Assembly (NCBI GenBank): GCA_027487835.1 | Contig: JAIYCU010000044.1 | Span: 62,001 to 126,000, forward strand | DNA: 64,000 nt | Direction: 5' to 3' | From: Bacteroidota bacterium | GTDB taxonomy: Bacteria > Bacteroidota > Bacteroidia > UKL13-3 | Part shown: one piece after another, positions 17,708 through 26,628 of the stretch | Position numbering within the stretch: the stretch's first letter is position 1 | Layout: every line of letters starts with the position of its first letter | Translations under genes and position numbers: made by a program | Notes under the pieces: model-generated | What the model was told of the DNA's origin: nothing | The model's input: only the letters and a program-made list of their open reading frames with translations | The model's database searches: none

Positions 17708-18409
17708 TTATCCGTTGCTAAGTGTTGACATTCCTCCATCTACTGCAATAACCTGACCGGTAACCCAGCTGCTTTCAATTAGAAATTTTACCGCCTTTAC
17801 CATGTCTAGGGTCGACCCAACCTTTTTTAAAGGATGTCTTTCTTCTGCTGCTTTTAGTTTGGCTTCAGCATTTAAAAGTTTATCAGCCAAAGGTGTTTGG
17901 GTTAAAGATGGAGCAATGGCATTCACTCTAATTTTGGGTGCAAATTCCGCTGCCAAACTTCTGGTTAGGCCTTCTATAGCTCCTTTTGCGCCTGCAATGC
18001 TCGCATGAAATGGCATTCCTTTATTTACTGCAACTGTGCTAAATAGAGTGATGGATGCACCTTCCTGCTGCAATAAGTTGGGTAGGTATTTTTGAATGCA
18101 TCGGATAGCACCCAAATAATTAACCTGTAGGTCGTTTATGAAATCAGCTTGCTTAAGGGCCTTAAATGGTCTAAGATTAATGGTGCCTGGGCAATATATT
18201 AAGCCATGTATGGGTCCATCAATTAAAGGCAATTCAGTGCTTTCAATTGCAATGTCTGCAATGGTATGCAATTGTATGTTTCGGTTTGAACCAAACGCTG
18301 TCTGCCTGCTTAACACGTGTATAATATGACCCTCATTTGAAAGTTGTTCTGCAACCGCGCTTCCAATACCTCCTGTTCCTACTACCATAAATGTACTCAT
18401 TAAATCCAA
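17708..18409 (-). CDS. Short-chain dehydrogenase/reductase-like protein lacking the catalytic tyrosine
   Basis: 233 residues. NAD(P)-binding motif GTGGIGSA (11-18), conserved Asn97 in VNYLGA, Ser124 in LFSTVAV, Lys142, and RVNAIAPSLTQTPLA near 161. In the YxxxK position of the active site the tyrosine (138) is isoleucine (HASIAGAK). The fold is clear but standard SDR chemistry is doubtful. I recall that SDR proteins next to FeS photolyases share this HAS-AK pattern, so it may be a family trait rather than decay. Start could also be Met4 (18400). It is 21 nt after the FAD oxidoreductase gene. Confidence 0.88.
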   Translation of the reverse strand: MDLMSTFMVVGTGGIGSAVAEQLSNEGHIIHVLSRQTAFGSNRNIQLHTIADIAIESTELPLIDGPIHGLIYCPGTINLRPFKALKQADFINDLQVNYLGAIRCIQKYLPNLLQQEGASITLFSTVAVNKGMPFHASIAGAKGAIEGLTRSLAAEFAPKIRVNAIAPSLTQTPLADKLLNAEAKLKAAEERHPLKKVGSTLDMVKAVKFLIESSWVTGQVIAVDGGMSTLSNG

Positions 18410-18430
18410 ACGCAGTATCGTTTGAATTGT

Positions 18431-19561
18431 TTAAAAATTTTTGCCGTGGGTTAGCTTCACTAAAGGATTTACCAATATCGGCATAGCCTTGAGGCTTGCC
18501 ACCACCCCATTGGTAATTTGGCTCGAACCAAATAAGGATTGAAAAGTTCTACCTGCCTTAATTCTTAGGCTAAAGGTCTTTTTCCATTCTTTTTGATAGG
18601 CCCTCTCAAATGTGGCTCTTTGCTGAATATTATCAGGCAATAAAGAGGCAATGATAGCCGCTGCTTGCATAGACATACTCATTCCGTTGCCACATAAAGG
18701 TGTGATGAGACCTGCTGCATCTCCCAATAAAACCAAATGATTTTCGATTTGCGTTTTCGGTTCAAACCGAATCTGAGAAATGGTTAGAGGTGATTGATAT
18801 AAGAACTTAGCATTATCCCAAATATGTTTTAAATGGGGGTTCTTCTTTAAAACATTTTCTTCCATCGCAGCTATCGAACCATTGGCTTTTAGGTTTGCGG
18901 CGCTTGTTAAGTAACATAAACACCAGCGCTCATTGTCAACTTTTGAGATGCCGCAATAGCCATCTTCAAAGTTGTGCAACGCAATTAAATCCTCTGCATG
19001 CGGATATTGAATATGGTATTTTACACCAATATAATTTTTGGCGCCTTGGTGTTTTTCAAGTGTAAAGTCGCGTTTTAGTTTTACATCTAAATTGCTTTTT
19101 TTACCATAGGCTCCAAAGGCAAAATCTGCGGTAAATAGGCCTTTTTGGGTGATAATTGTAAATTGATTATTTTCAAATTTAACTTCATCCACCCTGCAAT
19201 TTTCAAGTAAGCTTACTCCTTCGACTTTGGCTTGTTCTGCTAGTAAATGATCTAAGGTAAACCTCGAAATGCCAAACCCGCCGGGGCTTAATGTATGTTT
19301 AAATGAATTGCCATTGGGCGCACTAATTTGTAATTTTTGAATGCGAGGAAGGTTCATAGCAGAAAGTGGAATGCCGCATCTTTCTAAATAATCGTAGCTT
19401 TCCATGGCAATGTATTCTCCGCAAACTTTATGATATGGATAGCTTTCCTTTTCCATCAACAACACTTTCCGACCTTGTTTAGCAAGCTGTATGGCTAGGG
19501 TTAAGCCACCTAGGCCACCTCCAATTATGGCAATATCAAAATGTGAAAAATTAGGCTGCAT
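18431..19561 (-). CDS. FAD-dependent oxidoreductase, geranylgeranyl reductase/PHBH-like
   Basis: 376 residues. Dinucleotide-binding GGGLGGL (14-20) followed by an acidic strand end (LLMEKE), a KVCGEYI motif, and the FAD-contacting GDAAGLITPLCGNGMS (about 282-297) place it in the flavin monooxygenase/geranylgeranyl reductase superfamily. Substrate unknown. It overlaps the methyltransferase gene upstream by 11 nt. In other Bacteroidota and in actinobacteria such pairs follow a type III polyketide synthase and modify alkylresorcinols; no such synthase is present here. The C-terminal part (residues 330-376) is basic and may contact membrane. Confidence 0.88.
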   Translation of the reverse strand: MQPNFSHFDIAIIGGGLGGLTLAIQLAKQGRKVLLMEKESYPYHKVCGEYIAMESYDYLERCGIPLSAMNLPRIQKLQISAPNGNSFKHTLSPGGFGISRFTLDHLLAEQAKVEGVSLLENCRVDEVKFENNQFTIITQKGLFTADFAFGAYGKKSNLDVKLKRDFTLEKHQGAKNYIGVKYHIQYPHAEDLIALHNFEDGYCGISKVDNERWCLCYLTSAANLKANGSIAAMEENVLKKNPHLKHIWDNAKFLYQSPLTISQIRFEPKTQIENHLVLLGDAAGLITPLCGNGMSMSMQAAAIIASLLPDNIQQRATFERAYQKEWKKTFSLRIKAGRTFQSLFGSSQITNGVVASLKAMPILVNPLVKLTHGKNF

Positions 19562-20255
19562 TGTTTTTAACTACTACTAACCACCTAAACGCCCATTTCC
19601 AACTAACCTTTGCCTGCCTAAATGGTTTTAATAGAGTAATCCAATCTTGTTTAACAAAGCCTCTTTTGACAGAAAGTGGCGCGTCGTTTTTAACCAAATA
19701 GCTTTTAGAAAAAAGTGTAGTTAGCCATTTAATGCTATAGTAGGCCAATGAATGCCTATGTAAATCATTTATGAAAAAGCCTAAACGGGAATGTCTTTCC
19801 TTAAAAGCCAATAGCTCTTTTAATCCTTGGTCTGTAAAATGATGGCAGCACAAGGCCGAAAAAATAATGTCAAAGTTCAACTGCGTGCTTGCCAAGTTTC
19901 TGTAGTCACTTTCAATAAAGGAGATTTCAGGAAATGCCTGACATTGAGATTTTGCATAACCAATGCAATCTTCCTTTAAATCTACCCCAACTAGCTCTAA
20001 CGTTAATTGATGTTTTCTTGCCCAAATGGCCAATACCCGCAAGTTATCGCCGCCACCGCAGCCAATATCAAGTATTCTATAGGTTTTATTTTTGCTTAAC
20101 TTAAATGCCTTAATGCCTGCTATAGTAATCTCGTGCCCACCCAATAAAGTATTAATAACATTAAGCTCAAAAAGGTTTCTGTGCAGGTCAGATGTGGGAA
20201 TGTTTTCTGCATCTAAAAGCTCCGCATCATAAGACCTGTTTCGCATGTTAATCAC
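19551..20255 (-). CDS. Class I SAM-dependent methyltransferase
   Basis: 234 residues. The SAM-binding motif LDIGCGGGDNLR lies near residues 73-84, the acidic ribose-binding end of strand 2 in GVDLK near 105, and motif IV in FDIIFSALCCHHF near 150. The N-terminal stretch (ELLDAENIPTSDLHRNLFEL then LGGH) resembles methyltransferases found in type III polyketide/phenolic lipid clusters. Overlaps the FAD oxidoreductase gene by 11 nt, so the two probably act together. The acceptor is unknown; quinone or resorcinol methylation are candidates. Confidence 0.87.
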   Translation of the reverse strand: MINMRNRSYDAELLDAENIPTSDLHRNLFELNVINTLLGGHEITIAGIKAFKLSKNKTYRILDIGCGGGDNLRVLAIWARKHQLTLELVGVDLKEDCIGYAKSQCQAFPEISFIESDYRNLASTQLNFDIIFSALCCHHFTDQGLKELLAFKERHSRLGFFINDLHRHSLAYYSIKWLTTLFSKSYLVKNDAPLSVKRGFVKQDWITLLKPFRQAKVSWKWAFRWLVVVKNNAA

Positions 20256-20289
20256 GATAGCTTTATGTTAGATTTGGGTCAACCCAAAT

Positions 20290-21294
20290 TTACATTTTCT
20301 TTAACTTAAGAATACTAAAGCCTGTTTGTTCAGCACGAATGGTATTGCTTAATCTACCTAGGCCCGTAATTTCCATTTCTACTACATCTCCATCTTGAAG
20401 CCATTGCGGTTTAAAATTAGAATCATTTAATAAGCCAGTGCCATTAAGTTCTAGGAAGCAGCCTGTGCCAACGGTTCCTGAGCCAATTACATCGCCAGGT
20501 AAAACATCTACGCCATATGCACAACGTTCAATGATTTCTGCGAAAGTCCAATCCATATCTCCCACACTTCCTTGGCTTACCAAAACGCCATTAACCCAAC
20601 ACTTCATAGATAGGTCGTGGCTATTGCCTACATGACCAGGTTTCGCTGGTATTTTATAAGGTTCTAATTCATCTGGTGTTACAAAATAAGGCCCAATAAC
20701 TGTTGAAAAATCTTTGCCTTTGGCAGGCCCAAGGTTCAAAAGCATTTCTTCCATTTGCAAGGTGCGGGCACTCATGTCATTCATAATCATATAGCCTGCA
20801 ATATATTCATCCGCTTCTGCGGCTTTAATGTTTCTTCCTTTTTTACCAATAACAATGGCAGCTTCAAGTTCAAAATCCAATTTGTTAAAGTGGTCTGGCA
20901 TGCAAGGAATATCACCAGGGCCTTGAATGGCATTATGGTTTGTAAAATAAAAAATTGGGTATTGGTCAAACTCAGGAATCATAGGTACACCGCGGTTTCT
21001 TCTTGCTGCGGCCACATGCTGTCTAAAAGCATACCCATCTCTACAAGAGGTTGGATTTGGAACAGGTGCTTCTAGTTTAACGGATGATTCTGCTACAGGA
21101 GATAGCTTGGCATTTCCAGCAATAACTGTTTCATTAACTACTTTTGCTGCTTCCATAAAGCTAGCACCGCCATTCAAAAAATCACGCATATTATTGGGCA
21201 AGGATGGGTTCAACCCTTGTAAAGACCAAATATTGCCTTTATGGTATATGCCTAAATCTGTAGTATTGTTAACTATGTAGCTTACTAATTTCAT
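20290..21294 (-). CDS. Fumarylacetoacetate hydrolase family protein
   Basis: 334 residues, a mid-length member. The C-terminal FAH domain (about 100-325) shows the metal ligands in the pattern LDFELEAAIVIGKKG (Glu-x-Glu) and, further on, MIMNDMSAR (Asp). The H/Q dyad region is NHNAIQGPGDI. The fold covers fumarylacetoacetase, acylpyruvases and 2-hydroxyhepta-2,4-diene-dioate isomerases; a role at the end of tyrosine or homogentisate breakdown is plausible but hmgA and hppD are not in the window. It is 34 nt upstream of the methyltransferase gene and 10 nt after the SPOR gene. Confidence 0.88.
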   Translation of the reverse strand: MKLVSYIVNNTTDLGIYHKGNIWSLQGLNPSLPNNMRDFLNGGASFMEAAKVVNETVIAGNAKLSPVAESSVKLEAPVPNPTSCRDGYAFRQHVAAARRNRGVPMIPEFDQYPIFYFTNHNAIQGPGDIPCMPDHFNKLDFELEAAIVIGKKGRNIKAAEADEYIAGYMIMNDMSARTLQMEEMLLNLGPAKGKDFSTVIGPYFVTPDELEPYKIPAKPGHVGNSHDLSMKCWVNGVLVSQGSVGDMDWTFAEIIERCAYGVDVLPGDVIGSGTVGTGCFLELNGTGLLNDSNFKPQWLQDGDVVEMEITGLGRLSNTIRAEQTGFSILKLKKM

Positions 21295-21304
21295 TATTGA
21301 AGTA

Positions 21305-21691
21305 TTATAAGGATGGTAAATTTACTTTATCTGGAACAATTAAGAGTTGTTCATAGTCTGGCGCCAATTTTAAATAAAATTGTTGTGCCTCAATTTTGTT
21401 TCTAAAATCGCCAACCCTGAGTTTATAATAGGGTTGTTGGTAGATTAGATAGATGGGGACTTCTGGATAATCTATTTTAAATTTATTTCTAAGGTTATTA
21501 GCATTTATTCTTTCTGTGCCTGAAAACAATTGAACCCGATAGCCATCTCTCGTTTGTTCAGCCTTATGTTTTTCTATGTTTTTTTGAACCAAGGAGTCTA
21601 AATAGGGGGGCGTTTTAATGTTATTTTTGGTTTGACCCAAAGCCGTAAATCCAACAATTATTAAAATGGAAGTTGTTATTATTGCTTTCAT
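21305..21691 (-). CDS. Exported SPOR-domain protein
   Basis: 128 residues. Signal peptide to about residue 19 (ALGQ), a short linker, then a SPOR domain over about 48-122 (GYRVQLFSG, YKLRVGDF, EAQQFYLKL). SPOR domains bind glycan strands stripped of stem peptides at septa. Thus a small periplasmic cell-wall-binding protein. It overlaps the deoC end by 4 nt (21688-21691) so it is translated with deoC. Confidence 0.85.
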   Translation of the reverse strand: MKAIITTSILIIVGFTALGQTKNNIKTPPYLDSLVQKNIEKHKAEQTRDGYRVQLFSGTERINANNLRNKFKIDYPEVPIYLIYQQPYYKLRVGDFRNKIEAQQFYLKLAPDYEQLLIVPDKVNLPSL

Positions 21692-22356
21692 TTTATAACC
21701 TCCTCACTATTATCTAACATCATGGCAACACCAGCAGAACTTCCAATTCTATTGGCTCCTGCTGCTAGTAATTCCATTGCAAATGCCTTGTTTTTGATAC
21801 CACCCGAGGCTTTAATTTGAATTTTTTGCGGTAAGTGCTTTCTAAGTAATTTAACTTTTTCTACCGTTGCACCTTCTGGTGCAAATCCTGTACTGGTTTT
21901 AACAAAATCAACCTCACAGTCGGCGCAAATCTTACATAATATTTTAATTTCTTCAGCAGATAAATAGGCTGTTTCTAGGATTACTTTAATTTTTTTATTT
22001 TGCAAATGACAAGCTGTAACCACAGATTGTATATCATTTTGCACGGCAGTTAAATCTCCACTTTTGAAGGCAGAAATATTAACAACCATATCAACTTCAT
22101 TGGCCCCAGAGTTGATGGCTTTTTTTGTTTCTTCTACCTTGCTACTAACCGCTCCATATCCAAATGGAAATCCCACCACTGTAATAATTTTAATGTCAGG
22201 ATTTTTAATTGTTTTTTTTGCCAATTGAACAAAATAAGGCGGTACACAAACCCCACAAAATCCATATGCTTCAGCTTCTTTACAAAGGCTAAGAATATCT
22301 GCTGCAGTGCAATCTGCTTTTAAATTGGTATGCTCGATGTAGGGTGCAAGGTTCAT
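21688..22356 (-). CDS. deoC: Deoxyribose-phosphate aldolase
   Basis: 222 residues, normal length. It splits 2-deoxyribose-5-phosphate into glyceraldehyde-3-phosphate and acetaldehyde. The Schiff-base lysine is Lys153 in FVKTSTGFAP; the relay lysine is Lys182 in IKASGGI; NEVDMVVN (86-93) holds the conserved Asp. No other deo genes are nearby. It begins 8 nt downstream of secA and overlaps the SPOR gene by 4 nt, so it is probably expressed from the secA transcript. Confidence 0.96.
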   Translation of the reverse strand: MNLAPYIEHTNLKADCTAADILSLCKEAEAYGFCGVCVPPYFVQLAKKTIKNPDIKIITVVGFPFGYGAVSSKVEETKKAINSGANEVDMVVNISAFKSGDLTAVQNDIQSVVTACHLQNKKIKVILETAYLSAEEIKILCKICADCEVDFVKTSTGFAPEGATVEKVKLLRKHLPQKIQIKASGGIKNKAFAMELLAAGANRIGSSAGVAMMLDNSEEVIK

Positions 22357-22364
22357 GTTAAAGA

Positions 22365-25300
22365 TTAGTTTAGTTCATCTTTGCCGTGGCAAGATTTATA
22401 TTTTTTTCCGCTTCCACATGGGCAGGCATCATTACGTCCAATTTTAACTACCCCTTTAACTTGGGCAGGTTTTTGAACCTCTTGCGTTTGCTGCATCGCC
22501 TGACGATTTTGTTGTTGCGATTCTGCTAAATCATCAGTTCTTGAGGTTTTAAGTTTGGAGGTATCTTGGCGTTTGGGTTGTTCTGCTGCCTTCACATCTT
22601 TGCTGCTATCTTGCGGGATATGCGCTTTGAATAACATGCCTAATACTTGTTTGTTAATTCTAGAAACCATTGCTTTAAACAAATTAAACGACTCAAGTTT
22701 ATAGATTAACAATGGGTCTTTTTGTTCAAACACTGCATTTTGAGAAGATTGTTTTAACTCATCCATTTCACGCAAATGCTCTTTCCAATCATTGTCAATT
22801 ACATAAAGAGAGGCAAACTTCTCATATATTTTAGTAATTTCTCTAGCTTCTGATTCGAAGGCCTTTTTAAGATTTACCGGTATTTGCATATTATGAATGC
22901 CATCTGTTACAGGCACACCAATCATTTCAAATTGTCCACCTTTGTTAAGGTAAACATCTTCAATCACTGGCCAAGCTATTTGTGCAAGCTCTTTTGATCG
23001 TGTTTGGTAGTGCAGTTGTAAGTCTGCAAAAAGTTTATCTGCAACTACTTCTGGCTTATTAGCCATAAAGTAATCATCGTCCATTTTAGGTTCAAAGGCA
23101 AAGATGCGCATCACCTCAAATTTGAACTCATTGAAGTTTTTCTGGTCTTTATAGGTATCTACTAATTCATCGCAGGTGTCTGCTAACATATTATTGATGT
23201 CTAAAGATAGCTTATCACCATGCAAAGCATTTCTTCTTTTTGCATAAACTACCTCGCGTTGCGAGTTCATAACATCATCATATTCTAACAAACGCTTACG
23301 AATGCCAAAGTTATTTTGCTCAACACGTTTTTGCGCACGTTCAATATTTTTGGTAATCATAGAATGCTCTATGTTTTCGCCTTCTTTCATACCCAAGCGA
23401 TCCATAATACCTGCAATTCTTTCAGAACCAAACAAGCGCATTAAATCATCTTCTAAAGAAACATAAAATTTAGAAGATCCAGGGTCTCCTTGACGGCCTG
23501 CTCTACCACGAAGCTGTCTGTCTACACGACGACTTTCATGGCGCTCTGTGCCTATAATTGCTAATCCTCCAACCTCTTTTACGCCTTCAGCAAGTTTAAT
23601 GTCTGTTCCCCTTCCTGCCATGTTGGTGGCAATGGTAACAGCACTTTTATGACCGGCTTCTGCAACAATATCTGCTTCGCGTTGATGTTGCTTGGCATTT
23701 AGTACATTGTGTTTAATTTTGCGCATGGTGAGCATTCTGCTCAATAACTCACTAATTTCAACTGAGGTTGTACCAACAAGGATGGGTCTTCCTGCTTCTG
23801 TAAGTTTAACCACTTCATCAATTACCGCATTATATTTTTCGCGTTTGGTTTTATAAATAACATCTTCGTCATCCTTTCTAGAGATGGCTCTATTGGTAGG
23901 AATTTCAACTACATCTAATTTATAAATCTCCCAGAATTCACCTGCCTCGGTAACCGCTGTACCTGTCATACCACAAAGCTTGTGGTACATTCTAAAGAAA
24001 TTTTGTAGGGTTACGGTTGCATAAGTTTGTGTAGCCGCTTCAACCTTTACATTTTCTTTGGCTTCAATTGCTTGATGTAAACCATCACTGTATCTTCTTC
24101 CATCTAACACACGGCCAGTTTGTTCATCTACGATTTTAACTTTGCTATCCTGAATGATGTATTCAACATCTTTTTCGAACATGCAATACGCTTTCAACAA
24201 TTGGTTAATGGTATGTATACGCTCTGTTTTAATAGTAAAATCAAGCATTAACTGCTCTTTTCTTTTGAGTGATTCTTCCTCGCTCAATCCCATTTTTTCT
24301 ATCTCAGCAATAGCAGTTCCAACATCTGGAATGATAAAAAAGTTAGGGTCTTCACCAGATGAAGTAATTAATTCAATTCCCTTTTCTGTAAGGTCTACAG
24401 AATTAAGTTTTTCATCAATCACAAAAAATAAATCGCTGTCAATTTTATGCATTTCCTTTTGTTGGTCTTGCATATAATAGTTTTCTGTTTTGGTTAGAAT
24501 TTGTCTAACCCCTTGCTCTCCCAAATATTTGATGAGTGCGCTATTTTTAGGTAAACCACGCTGTGCTTGTAATAACTTAAATCCACCTTCTTTGTCGTTT
24601 CCAGCAGTGATTAAGCGTTTGGCATCAACTAAAGCGGTGTTTAAGTATGCTTTTTGGGTATTTACCAATTTTTCAATTCTAGGTTTAAGTGCATAAAATT
24701 GTTGGTCATCTCCTTTTGGTACGGGGCCAGAAATAATTAAAGGTGTTCTAGCATCATCAATTAATACCGAGTCAACCTCATCCACCATCGCAAAATGATG
24801 TTTTCTTTGAACCAATTCTTCAATGCTATTGGCCATATTATCCCTTAGATAATCAAAGCCAAATTCATTATTGGTGCCATAGGTAATATCTGCAAGGTAT
24901 GCCTTTCTTCTTTCGGGCGAATTGGGTTGATGATAATCTATACAATCTACACTCAAGCCATGGAATTCAAACAAAGGAGCATTCCATTCGCAGTCTCTTC
25001 GTGCTAAATAATCATTCACTGTAACAATATGAACACCTTGACCTGCCAATGCATTTAAATAGGCTGGCAAAGTAGATACAAGGGTTTTACCTTCTCCTGT
25101 TGCCATTTCTGAAATTTTGCCCTTATGCAATACGATACCACCAATTAGCTGCACATCATAATGGACCATATTCCAAGTAATAGAATTTCCAGCAGCTTCC
25201 CAAGTATTTCCCCAAATTGCTTTATCGCCCTCAATATTCACTGGTTTTTTAGGCTTTGTGCGGGCACTCATGGTTTTATCCCATTCAGTAGCGGCAACCA

Positions 25301-25694
25301 CTAGCTGTTTGTTTTCGCTCAAGCGCCTTGCAGTTTCTTTCATAACAGCAAAAGCATCTGGAAGAATTTCTAGCAAAACAACTTCTAATTGCTCGTCTCT
25401 GTTTTTCTTTAATTTGTCAATTTCTTTGAATAGGTCGTCTTGGTCATGCAAGTCCAAACCTTCTGCATTTGCATCTGATTTTAACTTTTCAATTTCATCA
25501 TCAATGCTTTTCAGTGCATCGGCAATAACAACTTTAATCCTGTTACTTTCATCGCGTAATTCTTGGTCAGAATACGAGTTTAACTTAGCAAACTGCTCGT
25601 TAATTTTGCTAACCAAAGGGTATATTTCTTTAAGATCTCGGTCTGATTTACTTCCGAAAATTTTGGTTAGGCCTTTAAAAATACTTCCAATCAT
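22365..25694 (-). CDS. secA: Preprotein translocase motor subunit SecA
   Basis: 1109 residues, the long Bacteroidota form (about 200 more than E. coli). It drives Sec export with ATP. Walker A in [20 protein letters not shown] for Walker B, preprotein cross-linking domain after it, second nucleotide domain with [10 protein letters not shown] and [12 protein letters not shown] and [10 protein letters not shown], then helical scaffold and wing domains, and a C-terminal SEC-C zinc motif [14 protein letters not shown]. Extra length lies in an insertion in the first nucleotide-binding domain (around 350-470) and in the Gln-rich linker before the zinc motif. It heads a co-directional run of ten genes with short gaps. 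Confidence 0.98.
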   Translation of the reverse strand: MIGSIFKGLTKIFGSKSDRDLKEIYPLVSKINEQFAKLNSYSDQELRDESNRIKVVIADALKSIDDEIEKLKSDANAEGLDLHDQDDLFKEIDKLKKNRDEQLEVVLLEILPDAFAVMKETARRLSENKQLVVAATEWDKTMSARTKPKKPVNIEGDKAIWGNTWEAAGNSITWNMVHYDVQLIGGIVLHKGKISEMATGEGKTLVSTLPAYLNALAGQGVHIVTVNDYLARRDCEWNAPLFEFHGLSVDCIDYHQPNSPERRKAYLADITYGTNNEFGFDYLRDNMANSIEELVQRKHHFAMVDEVDSVLIDDARTPLIISGPVPKGDDQQFYALKPRIEKLVNTQKAYLNTALVDAKRLITAGNDKEGGFKLLQAQRGLPKNSALIKYLGEQGVRQILTKTENYYMQDQQKEMHKIDSDLFFVIDEKLNSVDLTEKGIELITSSGEDPNFFIIPDVGTAIAEIEKMGLSEEESLKRKEQLMLDFTIKTERIHTINQLLKAYCMFEKDVEYIIQDSKVKIVDEQTGRVLDGRRYSDGLHQAIEAKENVKVEAATQTYATVTLQNFFRMYHKLCGMTGTAVTEAGEFWEIYKLDVVEIPTNRAISRKDDEDVIYKTKREKYNAVIDEVVKLTEAGRPILVGTTSVEISELLSRMLTMRKIKHNVLNAKQHQREADIVAEAGHKSAVTIATNMAGRGTDIKLAEGVKEVGGLAIIGTERHESRRVDRQLRGRAGRQGDPGSSKFYVSLEDDLMRLFGSERIAGIMDRLGMKEGENIEHSMITKNIERAQKRVEQNNFGIRKRLLEYDDVMNSQREVVYAKRRNALHGDKLSLDINNMLADTCDELVDTYKDQKNFNEFKFEVMRIFAFEPKMDDDYFMANKPEVVADKLFADLQLHYQTRSKELAQIAWPVIEDVYLNKGGQFEMIGVPVTDGIHNMQIPVNLKKAFESEAREITKIYEKFASLYVIDNDWKEHLREMDELKQSSQNAVFEQKDPLLIYKLESFNLFKAMVSRINKQVLGMLFKAHIPQDSSKDVKAAEQPKRQDTSKLKTSRTDDLAESQQQNRQAMQQTQEVQKPAQVKGVVKIGRNDACPCGSGKKYKSCHGKDELN

Positions 25695-25784
25695 AATGTG
25701 TTGTCTCGTCGGTTATGCTCCTTTAGGGAGCAAAGGGCCGTAAAAATAAGTTTATTTTTTACAACAGCATAAATTAATCCAAGG

Positions 25785-25817
25785 CAATTGTTTGACAATT
25801 TGACAGCCAATTGTTTG
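25785..25817. repeat. Direct repeat CAATTGTTTG in the secA upstream region
   Basis: CAATTGTTTG occurs at 25785-25794 and again at 25808-25817, 23 bp apart (about two helix turns), each containing the palindrome CAATTG. It lies in the 210-nt space between secA and the upstream gene, which holds no ORF or clear TAnnTTTG box. It may be an operator; nothing more can be said. Confidence 0.4.
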
Positions 25818-25904
25818 GTTCAGCCATGAAAAAACATAGAAACAGCGTAGTTTTGGCTACTTAGGAGTTTTTGTCAGAATTTGTACAGCGATTATTTCCA
25901 ATAA

Positions 25905-26588
25905 TTAATCGCCTTCCTTGTCTATTTGATTTCTAAAACCAAGGCGCTTTCCTGTGGGCATCCCGCTGCTGTGGCTCATTATATTTTTTTGCTCTAAGGT
26001 AATAAAGCTCATGTTTTCTAGTGGTGGCGCCAACAAATCGAAATTTATACAATATTGAATAGATTCAAGTACAATTTGCTCAAAGTTGGTTGCATTAATT
26101 TGGTTCGAACCAAAATCATTAAATTGAAAAGCAAGTGGTCTTTTACCTTCAATAAAAAAGTGATTGTCTTTGTTAATGAATAGTCTGCCCACCAAATAAC
26201 CAATGTCTCCCTCTCGGTTGTATTTAATAGAATCTGCAAGGAAATTATAAATCTGAATCATGCCGCAGAATTCCCTTAAAGGGTCTTCTTTTACATAAGG
26301 CATATTATGTATATAATGGTGTTGGTCGAAATCGAAAATATTGGTATGCATCATAAACACCAGCGTATCACCACTAAATTTAAGATGTACTTCAAATTCA
26401 CTTTTCTCAAAATATTTAACTTCCACACTTTTGTCAATTGGCTGAACCGACTCATTTAAATGCGAGGCTATTTCTTTAATAACTTCTTTTAACTGCGTAA
26501 AAGAAACAAGGGTATTTCTATAAACCAATTGCTTGGTAGCAGACTTTTGCAATAACAGCTGCGTTATTTTTTCAAACTTGTTTTCCAT
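25905..26588 (-). CDS. Conserved-looking protein of unknown function
   Basis: 227 residues, no signal peptide and no membrane segment. The protein is mixed alpha/beta, rich in Phe, Tyr and His in the middle (FDFDQHHYIHNMPY, 95-115), and no catalytic motif is recognised. It lies 40 nt downstream of proS on the same strand, so it is probably co-transcribed with proS. A GGTTCGAACC copy of the repeated palindrome falls inside it (26102-26111). Function unknown. Confidence 0.65.
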   Translation of the reverse strand: MENKFEKITQLLLQKSATKQLVYRNTLVSFTQLKEVIKEIASHLNESVQPIDKSVEVKYFEKSEFEVHLKFSGDTLVFMMHTNIFDFDQHHYIHNMPYVKEDPLREFCGMIQIYNFLADSIKYNREGDIGYLVGRLFINKDNHFFIEGKRPLAFQFNDFGSNQINATNFEQIVLESIQYCINFDLLAPPLENMSFITLEQKNIMSHSSGMPTGKRLGFRNQIDKEGD

Positions 26589-26628
26589 CCTAATTTTTTA
26601 GGTTCAACAAATTCCTAAGCATTTTTGT

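Noticed and set aside
16820-26111. GGTTCGAACC words (16820, 26102) as tRNA T-loops
   Set aside because: They resemble the GGTTCGANTCC T-arm, but no acceptor, D or anticodon arm can be formed around them and both lie inside coding genes.
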